From Neurospora intermedia (taxonomy: Eukaryota; Ascomycota; Sordariomycetes; Sordariales; Sordariaceae): 64,000 nt of DNA. Shown here piece by piece: positions 11,341-22,516 of this stretch (its first letter is position 1; each line of letters opens with the position of its first letter). The stretch spans positions 2,666,001-2,730,000 of the forward strand of contig BTPP01000007.1 in NCBI GenBank assembly GCA_037102815.1. Direction: 5' to 3'. Position numbers and translations under genes: made by a program. Below the pieces are notes generated by a model. The model worked only from the letters and a program-made list of their open reading frames with translations. It was not told the DNA's origin and searched no databases.

Positions 11341-13120
11341 TGTGAAGAACAAGCAGCTAACATTCCTCAAGGAAGTAGTATCGATGCTGTCCGGTTCAAG
11401 GCCAGATTGGATGAACCATGTTCGGTATGGGTTGTTGTCGTGGCGAGATGACCGGAAGACCCAGTGATGAGGATCATTTTCAGGGTGCCGACCGTGGCAT
11501 TATGCTGATGTATCCGGACGGTACCATGGTCCCGTCATCCTCGTCCTCGTCCTCGTCGCCGTCGAATCCGTTCCCTGGGGCCGTATGCCCCCAATCGACT
11601 CGGGTCAGTCGATGATTCACGACCAGATTGAAAGACCAGATTGGAAAACCAGATTTGCAAGGCGTGTCATGACATGTGTCGTGACTGTCGGTTAGACTGG
11701 AATCGTGGAGGCTGCCTGGGGAGATGGAAGAGGGGAGTCCAGCCCAGGCGAGAGTTGCCCAGGGAGGAGTCCGGGAGAAAACAATGCCGACGTCTCGGGA
11801 GCGTCTCACAACCCTGGTCCCCTCCTGCAGATGGTGAGGTGCCCTGGTTTCCGTTTGATGTCATCGCTAGAGGTAGTGAGGCGCTAACAGTGACCTACAG
11901 GGCTTTCAGGGGTCTGTAGACCTATCATAGCGCCGTCTCGATCCCTGACGGACATGCCCTGACGCCGAAGCGAGAAACATCCGAACCAAAATCCAACCTT
12001 ACCCACCCACCTAGGTCATCACTCCTCCTCCACCATCCTCACATCCATCAACGGTCGCCATCCCTGCGGCCTCATGGCTTACAAGACGATCGCCAAACTT
12101 TAAGCTTATTCCCAATGCCTGCACGTTGACAGACTGAGACCATCTCTGTCCGTGCGCCAAGAGAACGAAACACCAGGATCAGGCTCCAGACCTTCATCGA
12201 CCACCACCGCCGCCGAAGGTTGCTCTGATGAACCTCACTCCCATCATCGGGCACATCGGATGCCCAATTCTACACTTATCCCCGGGCGGCAGCTCTTACA
12301 ACCGCTCACTATCAAGCCTCGGTAAATATTGGGGCTAGTTTTCCCCAGAAAGACTTCTCCTTGAAACTCCCTGAATGCTACCTTTCAACATGCTAAGGAC
12401 GCGAGTACTATAGTGAGCAGTGAGCAATGTTCCCATGCGTCTGCGGTTCTCGTGTTGTTCCTTGCCATGAACATGGGAGCGTCATCGCTTGCGTCCCAAG
12501 ATCCCCCACAAGATCCATCCAGCTTCTAGCCCAGACCGCCGGCAAGATCTGCCATGGTTCAGGTGAATCTCAATACGGGCCTAGAGTTCACCAGGCTGAT
12601 GATATGGTGGTCTTGTTTACCGCCCATGGTATATGTGTGGGCAGGGGATTCCCCTAGCCTAACCACAAACGATTGACACAGGGACAGCAATGCCTCGTCA
12701 GAGATGAGACGATCTCAACAACACCTCTTTTCCTCAGTACCTGGTCTATTGTCGTTCTATAGTGTAGAGGTATGCTATCCATCAGGGGCAACCCATTAGA
12801 TGGACTTGGATACGGGGTCCAGATCGCTCGGCTGCCGTCATCGTTTCTATATAACTTGACTGTCCTCCCGTGAACATCACCGCTTTCTCTTTCCTTCTCA
12901 TCATCAGCTTCACTCTCTTCTTTCGGGCCCCCGGTGTCTACAGTTCTGGTAACTATTTCGTTTCTTCTCACTCTTTCAACCTTACTACTACTACTCTATC
13001 ACTTGACTTTTTTCCAAACCGCTCGGCCGGTCTTCCCTTCTTCCATATTTCAGCATTCTTGCATCCTCTAAACTACCAGTATTATATCATCACCCGTCAG
13101 ATCAGAAAAACTTGATCATC
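11341..13120. other. Intergenic region with promoter of Asn-rich gene
   Basis: No gene is supported. The left part contains (TCG/TCC)n sequence near 11537-11563. The right 300 bases are CT-rich and contain the probable TATA box and leader of the following secreted-protein gene. Confidence 0.55.
12848..12854 (+). promoter_or_regulatory. TATA box candidate
   Basis: TATATAA lies about 270 nt before the ATG of the Asn-rich secreted protein and is followed by a pyrimidine-rich stretch that would form a long 5' UTR. Confidence 0.4.
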
Positions 13121-14341
13121 ATGTACTCCAAACTTGCTCTCGCCGCCCTTCTTTTGGCCACGGCCGAAGCTCGCTTCGGTCAGGAGCAGTCTGTTGCCAA
13201 CATCATCTCCTCTCTGAGCAATTTTGGCAACCCTGGTGTTGCTCCCACCCTCGCCGGCTCCACTCCCGGTGTCCTGCTCGCCGGTGCCAACGCCTGTGAC
13301 AAGGTTAGTACATCTACAAGCTTGATTACACTCTTCCTTACTGACAGATATCTGTAGCTTACCCTTGCCGACCGGATCGTTTCGGAACTCGGCAATGACA
13401 AGGCCGTCATTGACGCAGCCAAGAAGCTTGTCGCCGCTGAAAAGAACTTCAACCCCTTTGCTGTCTCCATTCCTTCCATCTGCTCCGATCCAGCTCTGCC
13501 GGCCACCCAAGAGCTGAGAGGCATCGTTCCCCTTGTTGACCCGGCTGTGACCGGCGCTGATGTTGAGAATGCCAACTCGGCCAAGTCTCTCACCACTCCG
13601 TTCGCCAGCGATGGATTGAGTGTTGCGGATATCGTGAAAGCCAATGGCTTCTCCAACTTCACTGCCCAAAGCTCCAGCGGATCTACCACCGCGCCTGCTG
13701 CTGGTAACAATAACAACAATAACAATAATAACAACAACAACAACGGCAACAACGGTAACACTGGTGCTGTTACCTCCGCGGTCACTTCCGCTGCTCCTGC
13801 CGCCACCTCCGAAGCTGCCAATGCCGGTAACGGTAACGATAACAACGGCAACAATAACGACAACAACGGCAACAATGACGACAACAACAACAACAATGAC
13901 GACAACAACGGCAACAATAACGACAACAACGGCAACAATAACGACGACAACAGCAACAACGGCAATGACAACGCCAACACCGGCAACAACAACAACAGCA
14001 GCAACGGCGTTCAAAAGTCCACCCTTGCCGGCGCCGACTTTGGTCTTTGCGTGCCCACCATGAGTTTCGTCGGCGGCCGCGGCAACCGGAAGGCCACCGA
14101 GTTCACCTTCCTGCCCAAGGACCCGCTCGTCGCCAAGGGCCAGCAGGAGGCGCTCAACCCCAACATCATCACCAACCGCATCTGTGACCAGCTGACCAAC
14201 GTCTGCCAGGCCAACCAGGCGGCCAAGACGGCGTGCTTGGATGCCAAGGCCCAGATCAAGGCTCTTGGAACCAAGGACGCGTCTACTGCGCAGAAGTGGA
14301 ACGAGCTATTGGGTTTTGCTGGCACTGATGTTTCGCAGTAA
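13121..14341 (+). CDS. Secreted asparagine-rich protein (often misnamed circumsporozoite-like)
   Basis: Exons 13121-13303 and 13358-14341 (54-nt intron) give 388 residues. A signal peptide (MYSKLALAALLLATAEA) is followed by RFGQEQ, the mature start seen in a widespread family of secreted fungal proteins. The N-terminal domain has GVLLAGANACDK, LTLADRIVSELG, NFNPFAVSIPSICSDP and ELRGIVPLVDP. From about residue 190 to 292 runs a low-complexity tract of Asn with Gly and Asp (N-rich, then repeated GNNND-type units), coded by AAC/AAT and AAC-GGC repeats. A C-terminal domain with four cysteines follows (FGLCVPTMSFVGGRGNR, ICDQLTNVCQANQAAKTAC). The conserved parts suggest a cell-wall or matrix protein; no enzymatic motif is seen. 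The ATG is used rather than the TTG at 13112. Confidence 0.9.
13703..14012 (+). repeat. AAC/AAT trinucleotide repeat coding Asn-rich tract
   Basis: A roughly 310-bp low-complexity stretch of AAC/AAT codons with GGC and GAC interruptions, in frame within the secreted protein. A short non-repetitive Ala/Ser/Thr-rich spacer sits near 13760-13828. Antisense open frames here are artefacts of the repeat. Confidence 0.9.
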
Positions 14342-15455
14342 GCGAGCGGGATGGTGTATATGGCGATTGGGGGGTTTGGAGATGATATCATGTGGGGGAT
14401 TGTGAAGAGGGTGGGATGGTTTGGTGACAACATACTAGTATATGTACTATATGGATCCACATGAATGCATGTAAATATTTTGGAGCTGAACTTTGGATGT
14501 TGTTTGCCTTTCCGTCGTACACTTGAGATCTTCGTCCAGCCCGGTACACTAGAACAGCCGCTCAGTGGGACTACGATTCTAGAACTTGGAACTACACTAG
14601 TCAGTTCTTCCACCTATCGGAATGCTACCGAGCGGTTTCATCCTCCAGGTATGACGGCCACAGTGACAGAGGTAGACCAACAGAAAACGTACCTCTACAC
14701 TACCAAATTCATGACGCCTTTGATGGTGTTGAGACTGCGCATGTAGCATATCGATGTCTGTATCAGACGAAAGGTTATACCGGCAGCAGTGTCTGATAAA
14801 ACCTCGGCGGTGCACCGTCGGGTCGTATGCTGGGAGTTTTCGTATGAGGTAAGCACCATATTCTGGGTGACCATCAACGGAAGGAGAGAGAAAGCTAGTT
14901 GTCTCAAATTCATGTCATTTGTCAGTGCCTGTTTGTGTTGGGATGAACTTCTAAACTTGGGTGGGGCACCTTCAAGGGGACTAAATGGAATGAGGTCGGT
15001 CCTTTACTAATGATGCCAAGCAAAATTCCGAACGGTAAGTCGGGGTCGGCAATCATCCCGAGAATAGTTCTGGAGCTTGGATATGGTGATTATGCCATCC
15101 CGTGTGTGGATGACGTACTATTCGGAGACTTCTTTTGCTTCTACACGTGCACAATTGGAATCCCGGGTTCGATCAAACATGATCGGGGATTCGGAGTCCA
15201 CACTACGCATAATGAATTGGTAATCGACGACCCCCAGTCTCCACGGTGTCTCGGTGTGAATGTTGAACACTCTCCCCCCCCCCTGGCTCTTGCCTCGCGC
15301 ATCCGTGGTGCCTCATAGTATATAGAAGTAATCGCTACTCCCAAACTCTATACACCAATTCATCGATACGAAGCTTCTTCCTTGACCAATACGTAGCGAA
15401 CCACGCTGGAACAGATCAACTCACAACCAATCCATCTGAATATACATCAGCCAAG
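14342..15455. other. Intergenic region
   Basis: No gene is supported. Only short frames occur. The right end holds the TATA element and leader of the oxidoreductase gene. Confidence 0.55.
15319..15324 (+). promoter_or_regulatory. TATA box candidate
   Basis: TATATA lies 132 nt before the oxidoreductase ATG, a suitable distance for a short fungal 5' UTR. Confidence 0.35.
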
Positions 15456-16584
15456 ATGAAGGAAGCTATTGTAGCCGACGGCAAGTTTGACCCAAGAAGA
15501 CCGCAAAAAGCATCACCAAACTAACACTCACTCATCCTCAGGACCCAAAGTCCAGATCATCGACTCCCCCATCCCCTCACCCAACGATGACCAAGTCCTC
15601 ATCCGCGTCGTTGTCAGCGGCTGCAACCCCAAAGATTGGAAGCTCCCAGGCATGATGCCTGACAAGCCCCCCCTCAACCAAGGCGACGACATTGCCGGCA
15701 TCGTCGAAAAAGTCGGCTCGCGCGTATGGGAGTTCAAACCCGGTGACCGTGTCGCCGCATTCCACGAGATGATGACCCCCCACGGCAGCTGGGCCGAGTA
15801 CGCCGTGGCATGGCAACACACCACCTTCCACATCCCCAAGGAAACAAGCTTTGAGGAGGCCGCCGCTCTGCCGCTTGCCGCCATGACCGCCGCAGTCGGT
15901 CTCTTTTCCCGCTTGGGCTTGCCGGAGCCGTGGGTCAAGGCCGTTTCGGATGAGGAGCGCGAAAACACGCCGCTGGTCATCTACGGCGCTTCGTCGGCTG
16001 TCGGGTACTATGCCTTGCAGTTGGCCAAGAGGAGTAACATCCACCCTTTGATCTGCATCGCCGGGCGCGCAGGTGGCGAGCGCATTGCGCCGCTTTTGGA
16101 CCAGGACAAGGGCGATGTGTTGATTGATTACCGCGAGGGCGAGCAGGCGGTTGTGGAGGGCATCAAGAAGGCTTTGAACGGCAGGCCGTTGCTGCACGCT
16201 CTGGACGCGGTGTCGGAGAAGGGAACGCCGGAGCACCTGGCGCAGGTGCTTTCGCAGCCGGTGAAGAAGGGGGATCAAGAGGTGAGGGCCAAGGCAACTT
16301 TCGTCTTGTTTGGTAAGATGGGTGTGCCTGATTTTGTGGATCAGAGCACTACTCTGGTTGGTAGCGTGCACCAGGATGAGAAGGACTTTGGCTATGTTTG
16401 GTATCGCTATATGGCGAGGGGATTGCAGGAGGGCTGGTTTAAGGCACAGAGGACAGAGGTGATCCCGGGAGGATTGGCGGGCGTGCAAGAGGGATTGGAG
16501 AGGTTGAAGGATGGAAAGGCGAGTGCGGTGAAGTATGTTTATCGGATTCAGGAGACGGAAGGGGTTGAGAGGAGCGAGGAGTGA
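15456..16584 (+). CDS. MDR-family NAD(P)H-dependent oxidoreductase (quinone-reductase-like)
   Basis: Exons 15456-15480 and 15542-16584 give 355 residues beginning MKEAIVADGPKVQIIDSPIP, the normal opening of this fungal family. The joining intron (61 nt) starts with GCAAGT and ends CAG after a CTAAC branch point, so it is a GC-AG intron; no GT donor restores the frame. The GroES-like domain has VVSGCNPKDWK and GDDIAGIVEKVG with PGDRV. A Rossmann motif GASSAVG lies at residues 157-163. The catalytic and structural zinc ligands of true alcohol dehydrogenases are absent. Probable reduction of quinone or enone substrates in the cytosol; similar enzymes also occur as trans-acting enoyl reductases, but no polyketide synthase lies nearby. 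Confidence 0.9.
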
Positions 16585-17537
16585 CAAAGCAGAAGCTGTA
16601 TAGTTCTGTGTCAAGTCAGTTGTGGATGTTAATGTATTGAACGGCCAGTTTCCTGCAATGTGTATATGACGTCCAATAAAACCTTTTCAATGTGGAGAAT
16701 GTGTATATCCATATATACAAAAACTGACAGCTTGCGAGCACAGTTAAACAGAGTTCAATAGATGGCTCGAGGACAAATGAAGGCGAGTACAAACCAGGGT
16801 ACATGATCAACGCCTACGAAAGCAATGCCTGTACAAGCCACCCCTGCAGTCTTGACTGGTGCCAAGAAACAAGCTCTTCGACAAAAGAGAATTTCATGAT
16901 CATCTCCCAAACAAACACAGCTTCCCCACGTCCTTTCTCAAGCATGGCCTCTTCTCCCATCACGTAGATAAGATATCTCCCATTCTTTTGAGTGATACCT
17001 ATTCTTTACTTCGCCCCTAGGTCTATAACCGCCAGGCCGCCCACACGTCAACCCAAAACCCAGGGCGGCCAATCTGATCGGCCTTCATTTGTTGGTCTTC
17101 AACGTCCAGAATCCCAAACAGAAAGATAAAACCAACGAACGAAGCGAGAGGCCCGTCAAGATGAAGCAACACCACACCTAGTACATAATCTGCGGCCAAT
17201 CCCGTATTTCCCGCGGTCGCTTACATGCAGAAAGGTATGCAGCAGCCGCCCCCCGAGAACGCTGTTTGTTTGGCCGCCCAAAGCCCAACCCCGCCTTGGA
17301 CAAGGATCGACATCGGTCCATGTCAATGGTGGTGGATGTTACCGATACCTATTGCGTATATATTATCCTATGTACTTATCTTGCTCGTCCTCGGAGGTTT
17401 TGATCTGGGCTTTTTTATCTTCACTTGCTCTCAATCCTTATATATGGAAACCAGAAACCTTCTCGATCTGATCAAGTGGATAGTAACCTCGGACAACAAC
17501 ATTCACTTAGCATAACCACCCCAGAAAATAGTCCAAC
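16585..17537. other. Intergenic region with promoter of trefoil membrane protein
   Basis: No gene is supported. A TATATATG element at 17439-17446, about 95 nt before the next ATG, is a likely TATA box. Confidence 0.5.
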
Positions 17538-18935
17538 ATGACTTCAAGCCGACCAATACTCCCTTGTACACCCGATGGGAGCATCGATGGAAATGCCAAC
17601 CCCAATTCCCACAACGACGACAACGACGACGATGCCCAATCAGACATCAGCGTCCCCTACTCCTCCCTCACCGAAAGTACCACCACCACTAGCGGCAACG
17701 GCTTTCTCACTCCCACTTCCTCAGATGCCCATACCGTTGCCGCTGAAGGGGTAAACCTACAGACCATCAGCTCGGTCCTACATGAAATGGACTCTTCTGA
17801 TAATCATAACGGACGTCTTGATGATTCTCTGGCCCAGTGGAGATCTTTGTACCACGATGAGATTGAACGGCAAATTATCGAAAACCGAAATCGAGACCGG
17901 GAGAGAAGGAACACGATTACCAACACTCTGAGCGCGAGAAACCTACTGTTGCACACCAGCCAGACGAGTGAGACATTGGCTGGCTCAGGAGGAGGAGAAG
18001 GAGGAGCTAGGCTTCATGACAATGCACAGACGAGAAGGAGAGAAAAGGGAGAAAGTTCAAAGTCGAGCCCAAGCGACTCCTCATCTACCTCCTCTGGCTT
18101 ATCGTCGTATATGAAGTTCGTCTTCAACCTCAATTTCACCATCCACCATTCATTCTTCGTCTTCGTCTTCGTCCTCCTTCTTGCCTTCTTAGTCGCTTGC
18201 TTACGCCCTCCTTTCCAATCTCTCAGTGCGCCGACGACGGATAGCGCCAGCGCCTCCAACATCTCCCACGATGACCAGGACCAGTTCCCGCCATTAACCG
18301 TCATCACCCCCGTCCCCACAGAAGCAGCGAGTCATACCCGATCTTCAACCCCCACGCCAGCATACGAAAGTGCTCCCACCTCTCCTTCTTACGCCGCGGC
18401 TCAAGAATCAAAACCCGGGCCACCGCCCTCCTCCTCCCGTTACACCCGCCACGCCGACCCCCAGCCCAACCAAAGTTTTATCCTCCTCGAAGCCTCCACC
18501 GGCCGAGCGCTGACGCTGATAGACGGGAACTTGCGTTTGGTTCACGTCCCTGACCCTGATCTGATCAGCCTCACTAACCAAAAAGGCGCTGACCCTTACC
18601 TCTTTCCCAACAGCCGGGCCAAACAGCCGTGCATCGTCAAGGGCCAATGTAATTGGCACTGGCACTGCGTCGAAAACGCGGGGTGGCTCGGCTTCCGCAA
18701 CGCGGCGTCGGGAACCTATTTGGGGCACGACATGTGGCAGAATATCATTGCGCGGGTGTACAAGCATCAGGGTTGGGAGTTCATGACTGTGAGGCCGGCG
18801 CTGGAACGAAAAGGGTGGTATTTGATGGTAACGCATTGGGAGAAGTTGCACAAGATCAACTATTTGGAGGGACCAGGGGTGTTTAAGGCGGAAAATCCAA
18901 TGGAGGGAACGGTCTGGGAGTTTGTTAGGGTTTGA
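17538..18935 (+). CDS. Single-pass membrane protein with C-terminal beta-trefoil-like domain
   Basis: Single exon of 465 residues. The N-terminal about 200 residues are hydrophilic, with Asp/Asn and Ser/Thr runs and no signal peptide. One strong membrane segment (SFFVFVFVLLLAFLVACL, about residues 205-223) follows a basic/aromatic stretch. A Ser/Thr/Pro-rich stalk (about 225-315) leads to a compact C-terminal domain (about 315-465) with FILLEASTGRALTL, WHWHCVENAGWLGFRN, GTYLGHDMW and a final WEFVRV. Repeated W/F-x-F and GxYLG elements resemble fascin/RICIN-like beta-trefoil folds. The topology suggests a type II protein with the trefoil outside or in the lumen. The domain is common in filamentous fungi but has no known function; a ligand such as a sugar or lipid is a guess. 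Confidence 0.82.
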   Translation: MTSSRPILPCTPDGSIDGNANPNSHNDDNDDDAQSDISVPYSSLTESTTTTSGNGFLTPTSSDAHTVAAEGVNLQTISSVLHEMDSSDNHNGRLDDSLAQWRSLYHDEIERQIIENRNRDRERRNTITNTLSARNLLLHTSQTSETLAGSGGGEGGARLHDNAQTRRREKGESSKSSPSDSSSTSSGLSSYMKFVFNLNFTIHHSFFVFVFVLLLAFLVACLRPPFQSLSAPTTDSASASNISHDDQDQFPPLTVITPVPTEAASHTRSSTPTPAYESAPTSPSYAAAQESKPGPPPSSSRYTRHADPQPNQSFILLEASTGRALTLIDGNLRLVHVPDPDLISLTNQKGADPYLFPNSRAKQPCIVKGQCNWHWHCVENAGWLGFRNAASGTYLGHDMWQNIIARVYKHQGWEFMTVRPALERKGWYLMVTHWEKLHKINYLEGPGVFKAENPMEGTVWEFVRV

Positions 18936-19588
18936 TTTACGAGGGGGTTCGAATCATTTGCCCCTGTGGTCTTGGGGACTCCTTAAGGGTAGGGCAAGAT
19001 TATCCGCAAGGATGGTGCAAAGTTAGATGTATGAGTGGCGAGCGGTGGAAAGTGTCTTTGGACGTGTGTATTCAACAGCAGCTTCTCTACGTGATTGAAA
19101 GGCCTCTGAGTTCGGACTGACTTCCTGTCAAAGATATGGTTAGCTTATCGACGGTGTTCCAATTCATTACCTCCGTACTTACAAAGAAAAATGAGTATGC
19201 AACTTTGGGTTCTTGATAGCCGCCCTCATCCACTCCAAGACTAGCTGCATCTCAGCATCGTACCACCCCCAACCATTTTGCAAATATAAGTTGCAGATCC
19301 TTCCAGCCCAGTTTCGACAAAAGACGGCTGAATAACCCAGTTTCTTTTTGGATCATATCCTTCGGCCAACCTCCGATGGGTAATTTGACCTGGCGGTTGT
19401 GGAAAAGCACGAGTGATGTAAACTTCAGATTTCATGGTGTAAACGTAGCGGATATCGTCCATATAGTCAACAAAGCGCCGCGGGGTCCAGGATTGATGAA
19501 ATCAATATCATCAAGAACCTTCCATGGGGATGCCCTCGTCTTTCGGGCACTCTTCTGAGTCTCTTCACTGTGTCTCGCTTGTGGCACC
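18936..19588. other. Intergenic region, convergent
   Basis: No gene is confirmed. On the minus strand between 19190 and 19560 two frames read protein-like stretches (for example VLDDIDFINPGPRGALL and RLAEGYDPKRNWVIQPSF) that do not join by splice signals; a decayed gene is possible but unproven. Confidence 0.4.
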
Positions 19589-20369
19589 CTATGCAGCATT
19601 GCCGATCTCGTTGCAAATCTTGACCCCATCGACATCGTCACAGATTTCCATCTTCTGTACCCGAGCACTCACCTCCTGTGGTCCCCGATACTCAGCGTGG
19701 CCAACAATATCCTCGGCCGGGATGTCGTACACAGCCTGCTGCCGGATGATGACGCCTCTGCTGTTGCCGTCGCCGTCCCTGGCAACCGTGATGTTTGAGT
19801 CAATATCGAGAGTGGCGCTTCCTTCAGGGTTTTGGGTCCATCGGAAGGCTGTTGAGGCTCGGGCAACTTCGCTTCTGCTTGCATCATTTGCTCTGCGGAC
19901 TTTGCTTGCCCCTTGGTATTGGCTGTAGGAAGTCCGAGTGGCCTTATCTTCCGACTTGGTGTCGGTTGAGTCCAACGGCGGCAGGTTACACTGAATCCAG
20001 TCCGTGGTAAGAAGGTTGTTGGCTTCAGGTGTAGAGATGGAGGCGTGACAATAGGCGGCGGGAGCACAGGGGCCTGCGGTCAGATTGAAGTTGTAACTGG
20101 AGTTGGAATTAGATCAGCCAAAGGTAGCTTCACAGAACTGGGAAGAACAATGCTTACTCGACGAAAGGCCGGTTCGCGGAAGTAGAGGCAGACAGTCCGA
20201 CAATGCTAACGTTCCGCTGAAAGTCGGCGCTCCGGGGGTCAAGCAAATGCCCAACATCGACAGCCAGGGTATTGTGGTTACTGACGGTGGAGGGGAAGTT
20301 AACGTGTTGAGGGGGGACGACATGGGCGACAGTGACCACGCAGAACACTGCGCCAATGTAAAGCTGCAT
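19589..20369 (-). CDS. Small secreted cysteine-containing protein
   Basis: Exons on the minus strand 20369-20158 and 20096-19589 (61-nt GT-AG intron with a CTAAT branch motif) give 239 residues. A signal peptide (MQLYIGAVFCVVTVAHVVPP) is followed by a region with two possible N-glycosylation sites (NVS, NLT) and then GPCAPAAYCHASI, a D-W-I-Q-C segment and a C-terminal pair in MEICDDVDGVKIC, so five cysteines remain after cleavage. No known domain is recognised. Features fit a fungal extracellular or cell-wall protein, possibly an effector-like one. The stop TAG lies at 19591-19589. Confidence 0.75.
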
Positions 20370-21769
20370 GATGATGTTTGTATCGGTGGACTTGGGGGAG
20401 TGTTTTTGATCTTTCTGGTGTAAGTATTCGAAGGATGGGATAGGATGGGGTGGGATCAGATGAGATGGACTCGGACAACAAGAAAAATCTGCAAACTCCC
20501 CTTCTTTTCTCATGGATAAAAAAGGCAAGTGGAAGTCAAGCACGATCAAGGCATGGAAGGAGATACAGGCCATACAGGCAGTAGTTGCAAACTTCTTTGA
20601 TAGAAGTGTGACCTGCCACATGTCACCTGTCTCTCATCACTCCTTCCGCCGGGAGTTCTGGTCTTCCACTTCCCACTTCCAGGCTGATGTCTGATGTTGT
20701 TCGAGCTTACCTCCTTCATCCTATGTCTTACACCGTGACTACTTGTCCACCAGGGCAGGTACCCGCGCCTGCCGCCACACCTCCCCAGACCAGACGAGAC
20801 CCGGCGCCCGACGGGGGTTTTTAGTCCACTTGGTCGGTAGCTCTTTCACCAACAACTGCTTGGCCGATGGCGTAGTGGTCAACCGTTCTAAAAAAACACC
20901 TCAAACCTCCGAAAAAGTTACCTGTCGGTTCGGGAACGATGATGTACATTCAAGCAACCCAAAGAGCGTTCCACATCGTAGACCGCGACCACTTGCTTGC
21001 AAGTGGGATCTGTTAGTATCTGCAGCGACACAAGAAGGTAAAACCATAACAAAAAGAAAAAAATAAAAAATAAAAAAGGTTGAGGTGTTTAGATGGTCGA
21101 CTGCGGCGATCGATTGAGCGGTTGTTGGTATTTTTTTGTATCTTTTTTGTACCATCGGAGGTAAAATGGGATTATGGGTAGGGTTGAAGGAGGTGATCGG
21201 TTCGAACGGTGGTTGTGTCTCGTTTTTTCCTTCTCTTTCTTCCTCAGGATAGATATGACTCTGGCATTCTTTTTCGATCCATCTAATGCAAGGTAGTTTA
21301 CTCAACCGCGTTCTTTGTCCACAAGTGCGGCCAACTATTCACATTCCATGACGACAGTGACCAAGTATCTGTCCAGATTCTGGAACCTGCTAGGTAATGA
21401 CACTGGAAGTTACGATGCCAACTTGAGCAGCTACTGAGGGCAACGACGGCTATTTCTACACTGCTAGATTTCGTTTGTAGAGACTCTATTATGCACACTG
21501 CAAAATAAAAACACATGAGATATTTCGAAACAAGAGAAAGGACAAGGCTCGATATGTTATTCAGGATGTTCGAACCAATGCATTACTATTACACATTATC
21601 ACCTCTAGTAGGTAGGTAACTAAAAGCATCGTCCAAACTTACAAGTCAAAAGTCCTTCTTTTTTTTATCCTTTCATGAGCAACTCGAACGGCGGCTACAG
21701 CGCGCATTTTGTCTTTGTCAACCCACCTCGCTTGCTCCCTCAAGTCCCAACCCAAACAAGAGTCTATCC
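20370..21769. other. Intergenic region
   Basis: No gene is supported. It contains the promoter of the secreted protein on the left. A/T-rich stretches with A runs near 21050-21080 and T runs near 21130-21150 resemble 3' or promoter sequence. Confidence 0.5.
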
Positions 21770-22516
21770 CTAGTACGCCCTTATCCTCGCATCATCCTCA
21801 CTCTTCCTCCCCTCATCCATCCTCATCCTCTGCAACCTTGATGCCAACTTTGCGAACCGCTCATCCTTCCCTCCCAACGCTTGCAAAGCCTCCCTAATCT
21901 TCTCCACCGTCTCCTCCCTGAGGGGTCCACTCGGCCCAAACCGATCCCAAATCTCAATCGTGCCCTCGCCCACATTCCTCAACTTGCCAAGGTCATTTCC
22001 GATGTACACCACCACATAACTATTCCTCCAGTCCGGCCTGGCCTCCCCCGAGTTGTCCACGATCCAGCCCGAGCCGTCATCATTCATCCACTCCTCCAGC
22101 TGACCCTCCTTTCCCCACGCAATGATCTCCCACCGCTGGCGCATAATGGGCCCGTTCACCTGCGTGAACCCCTGGTCCAGCTCGTCGAGGAAGAGATCGG
22201 TTTGCCCGACGTCTTGGATCGCCGACGAGTGCAGGTTCTGGTACGAGCGGACGGCGAGGATCCGGTCCTTGTCGGGCTCCATATCCGAGTCGGAACCCTC
22301 AGAGTCCGAAGAGACGGAGTTGGTGCCCCGGATCAGGCTGAGGCAGATGCGCGCATTGCGCTTGCCTGATTGCTCTTCGGAGTTGGTCGAGTGCGTGGTG
22401 TGCCATGTGCCGGTGATCCAGGGCAGGTTGGAGGAGGTAAAGTGGGAAGGTGTGGCGCCGTCGCGAAGGTGGTAAGGGGGGTTGACGGTGATGTTGACTT
22501 CGGTTGAGAGGGCCAT
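21770..22516 (-). CDS. Conserved fungal protein, lipocalin-like
   Basis: Single exon, 248 residues from the ATG at 22516 (MALSTEVNITVNPP). An in-frame ATG further upstream would add a Lys-rich stretch coded by a T-run and is less likely. The motif LPWITGTWHTTHST near residue 30 matches the G-x-W opening of lipocalin-like barrels in fungi. The rest alternates short strand-like segments (ILAVRSYQ, RWEIIAWGK, SGWIVDNSG, SYVVVYIGNDLG) and ends in a charged helix. No signal peptide or membrane segment, so it is probably cytosolic. The family has no proven function; binding of a small hydrophobic ligand is inferred only from the apparent fold. Confidence 0.75.
   Translation of the reverse strand: MALSTEVNITVNPPYHLRDGATPSHFTSSNLPWITGTWHTTHSTNSEEQSGKRNARICLSLIRGTNSVSSDSEGSDSDMEPDKDRILAVRSYQNLHSSAIQDVGQTDLFLDELDQGFTQVNGPIMRQRWEIIAWGKEGQLEEWMNDDGSGWIVDNSGEARPDWRNSYVVVYIGNDLGKLRNVGEGTIEIWDRFGPSGPLREETVEKIREALQALGGKDERFAKLASRLQRMRMDEGRKSEDDARIRAY

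Noticed and set aside
13097-14014. Long minus-strand frame with Val/Ile repeats
   Set aside because: Antisense of the AAC/AAT repeat; GTT repeats give Val/Ile/Leu runs in all antisense frames.
19190-19560. Protein-like stretches on the minus strand next to the secreted-protein gene
   Set aside because: The frames cannot be joined by GT-AG signals and no family was recognised; at most a decayed gene.
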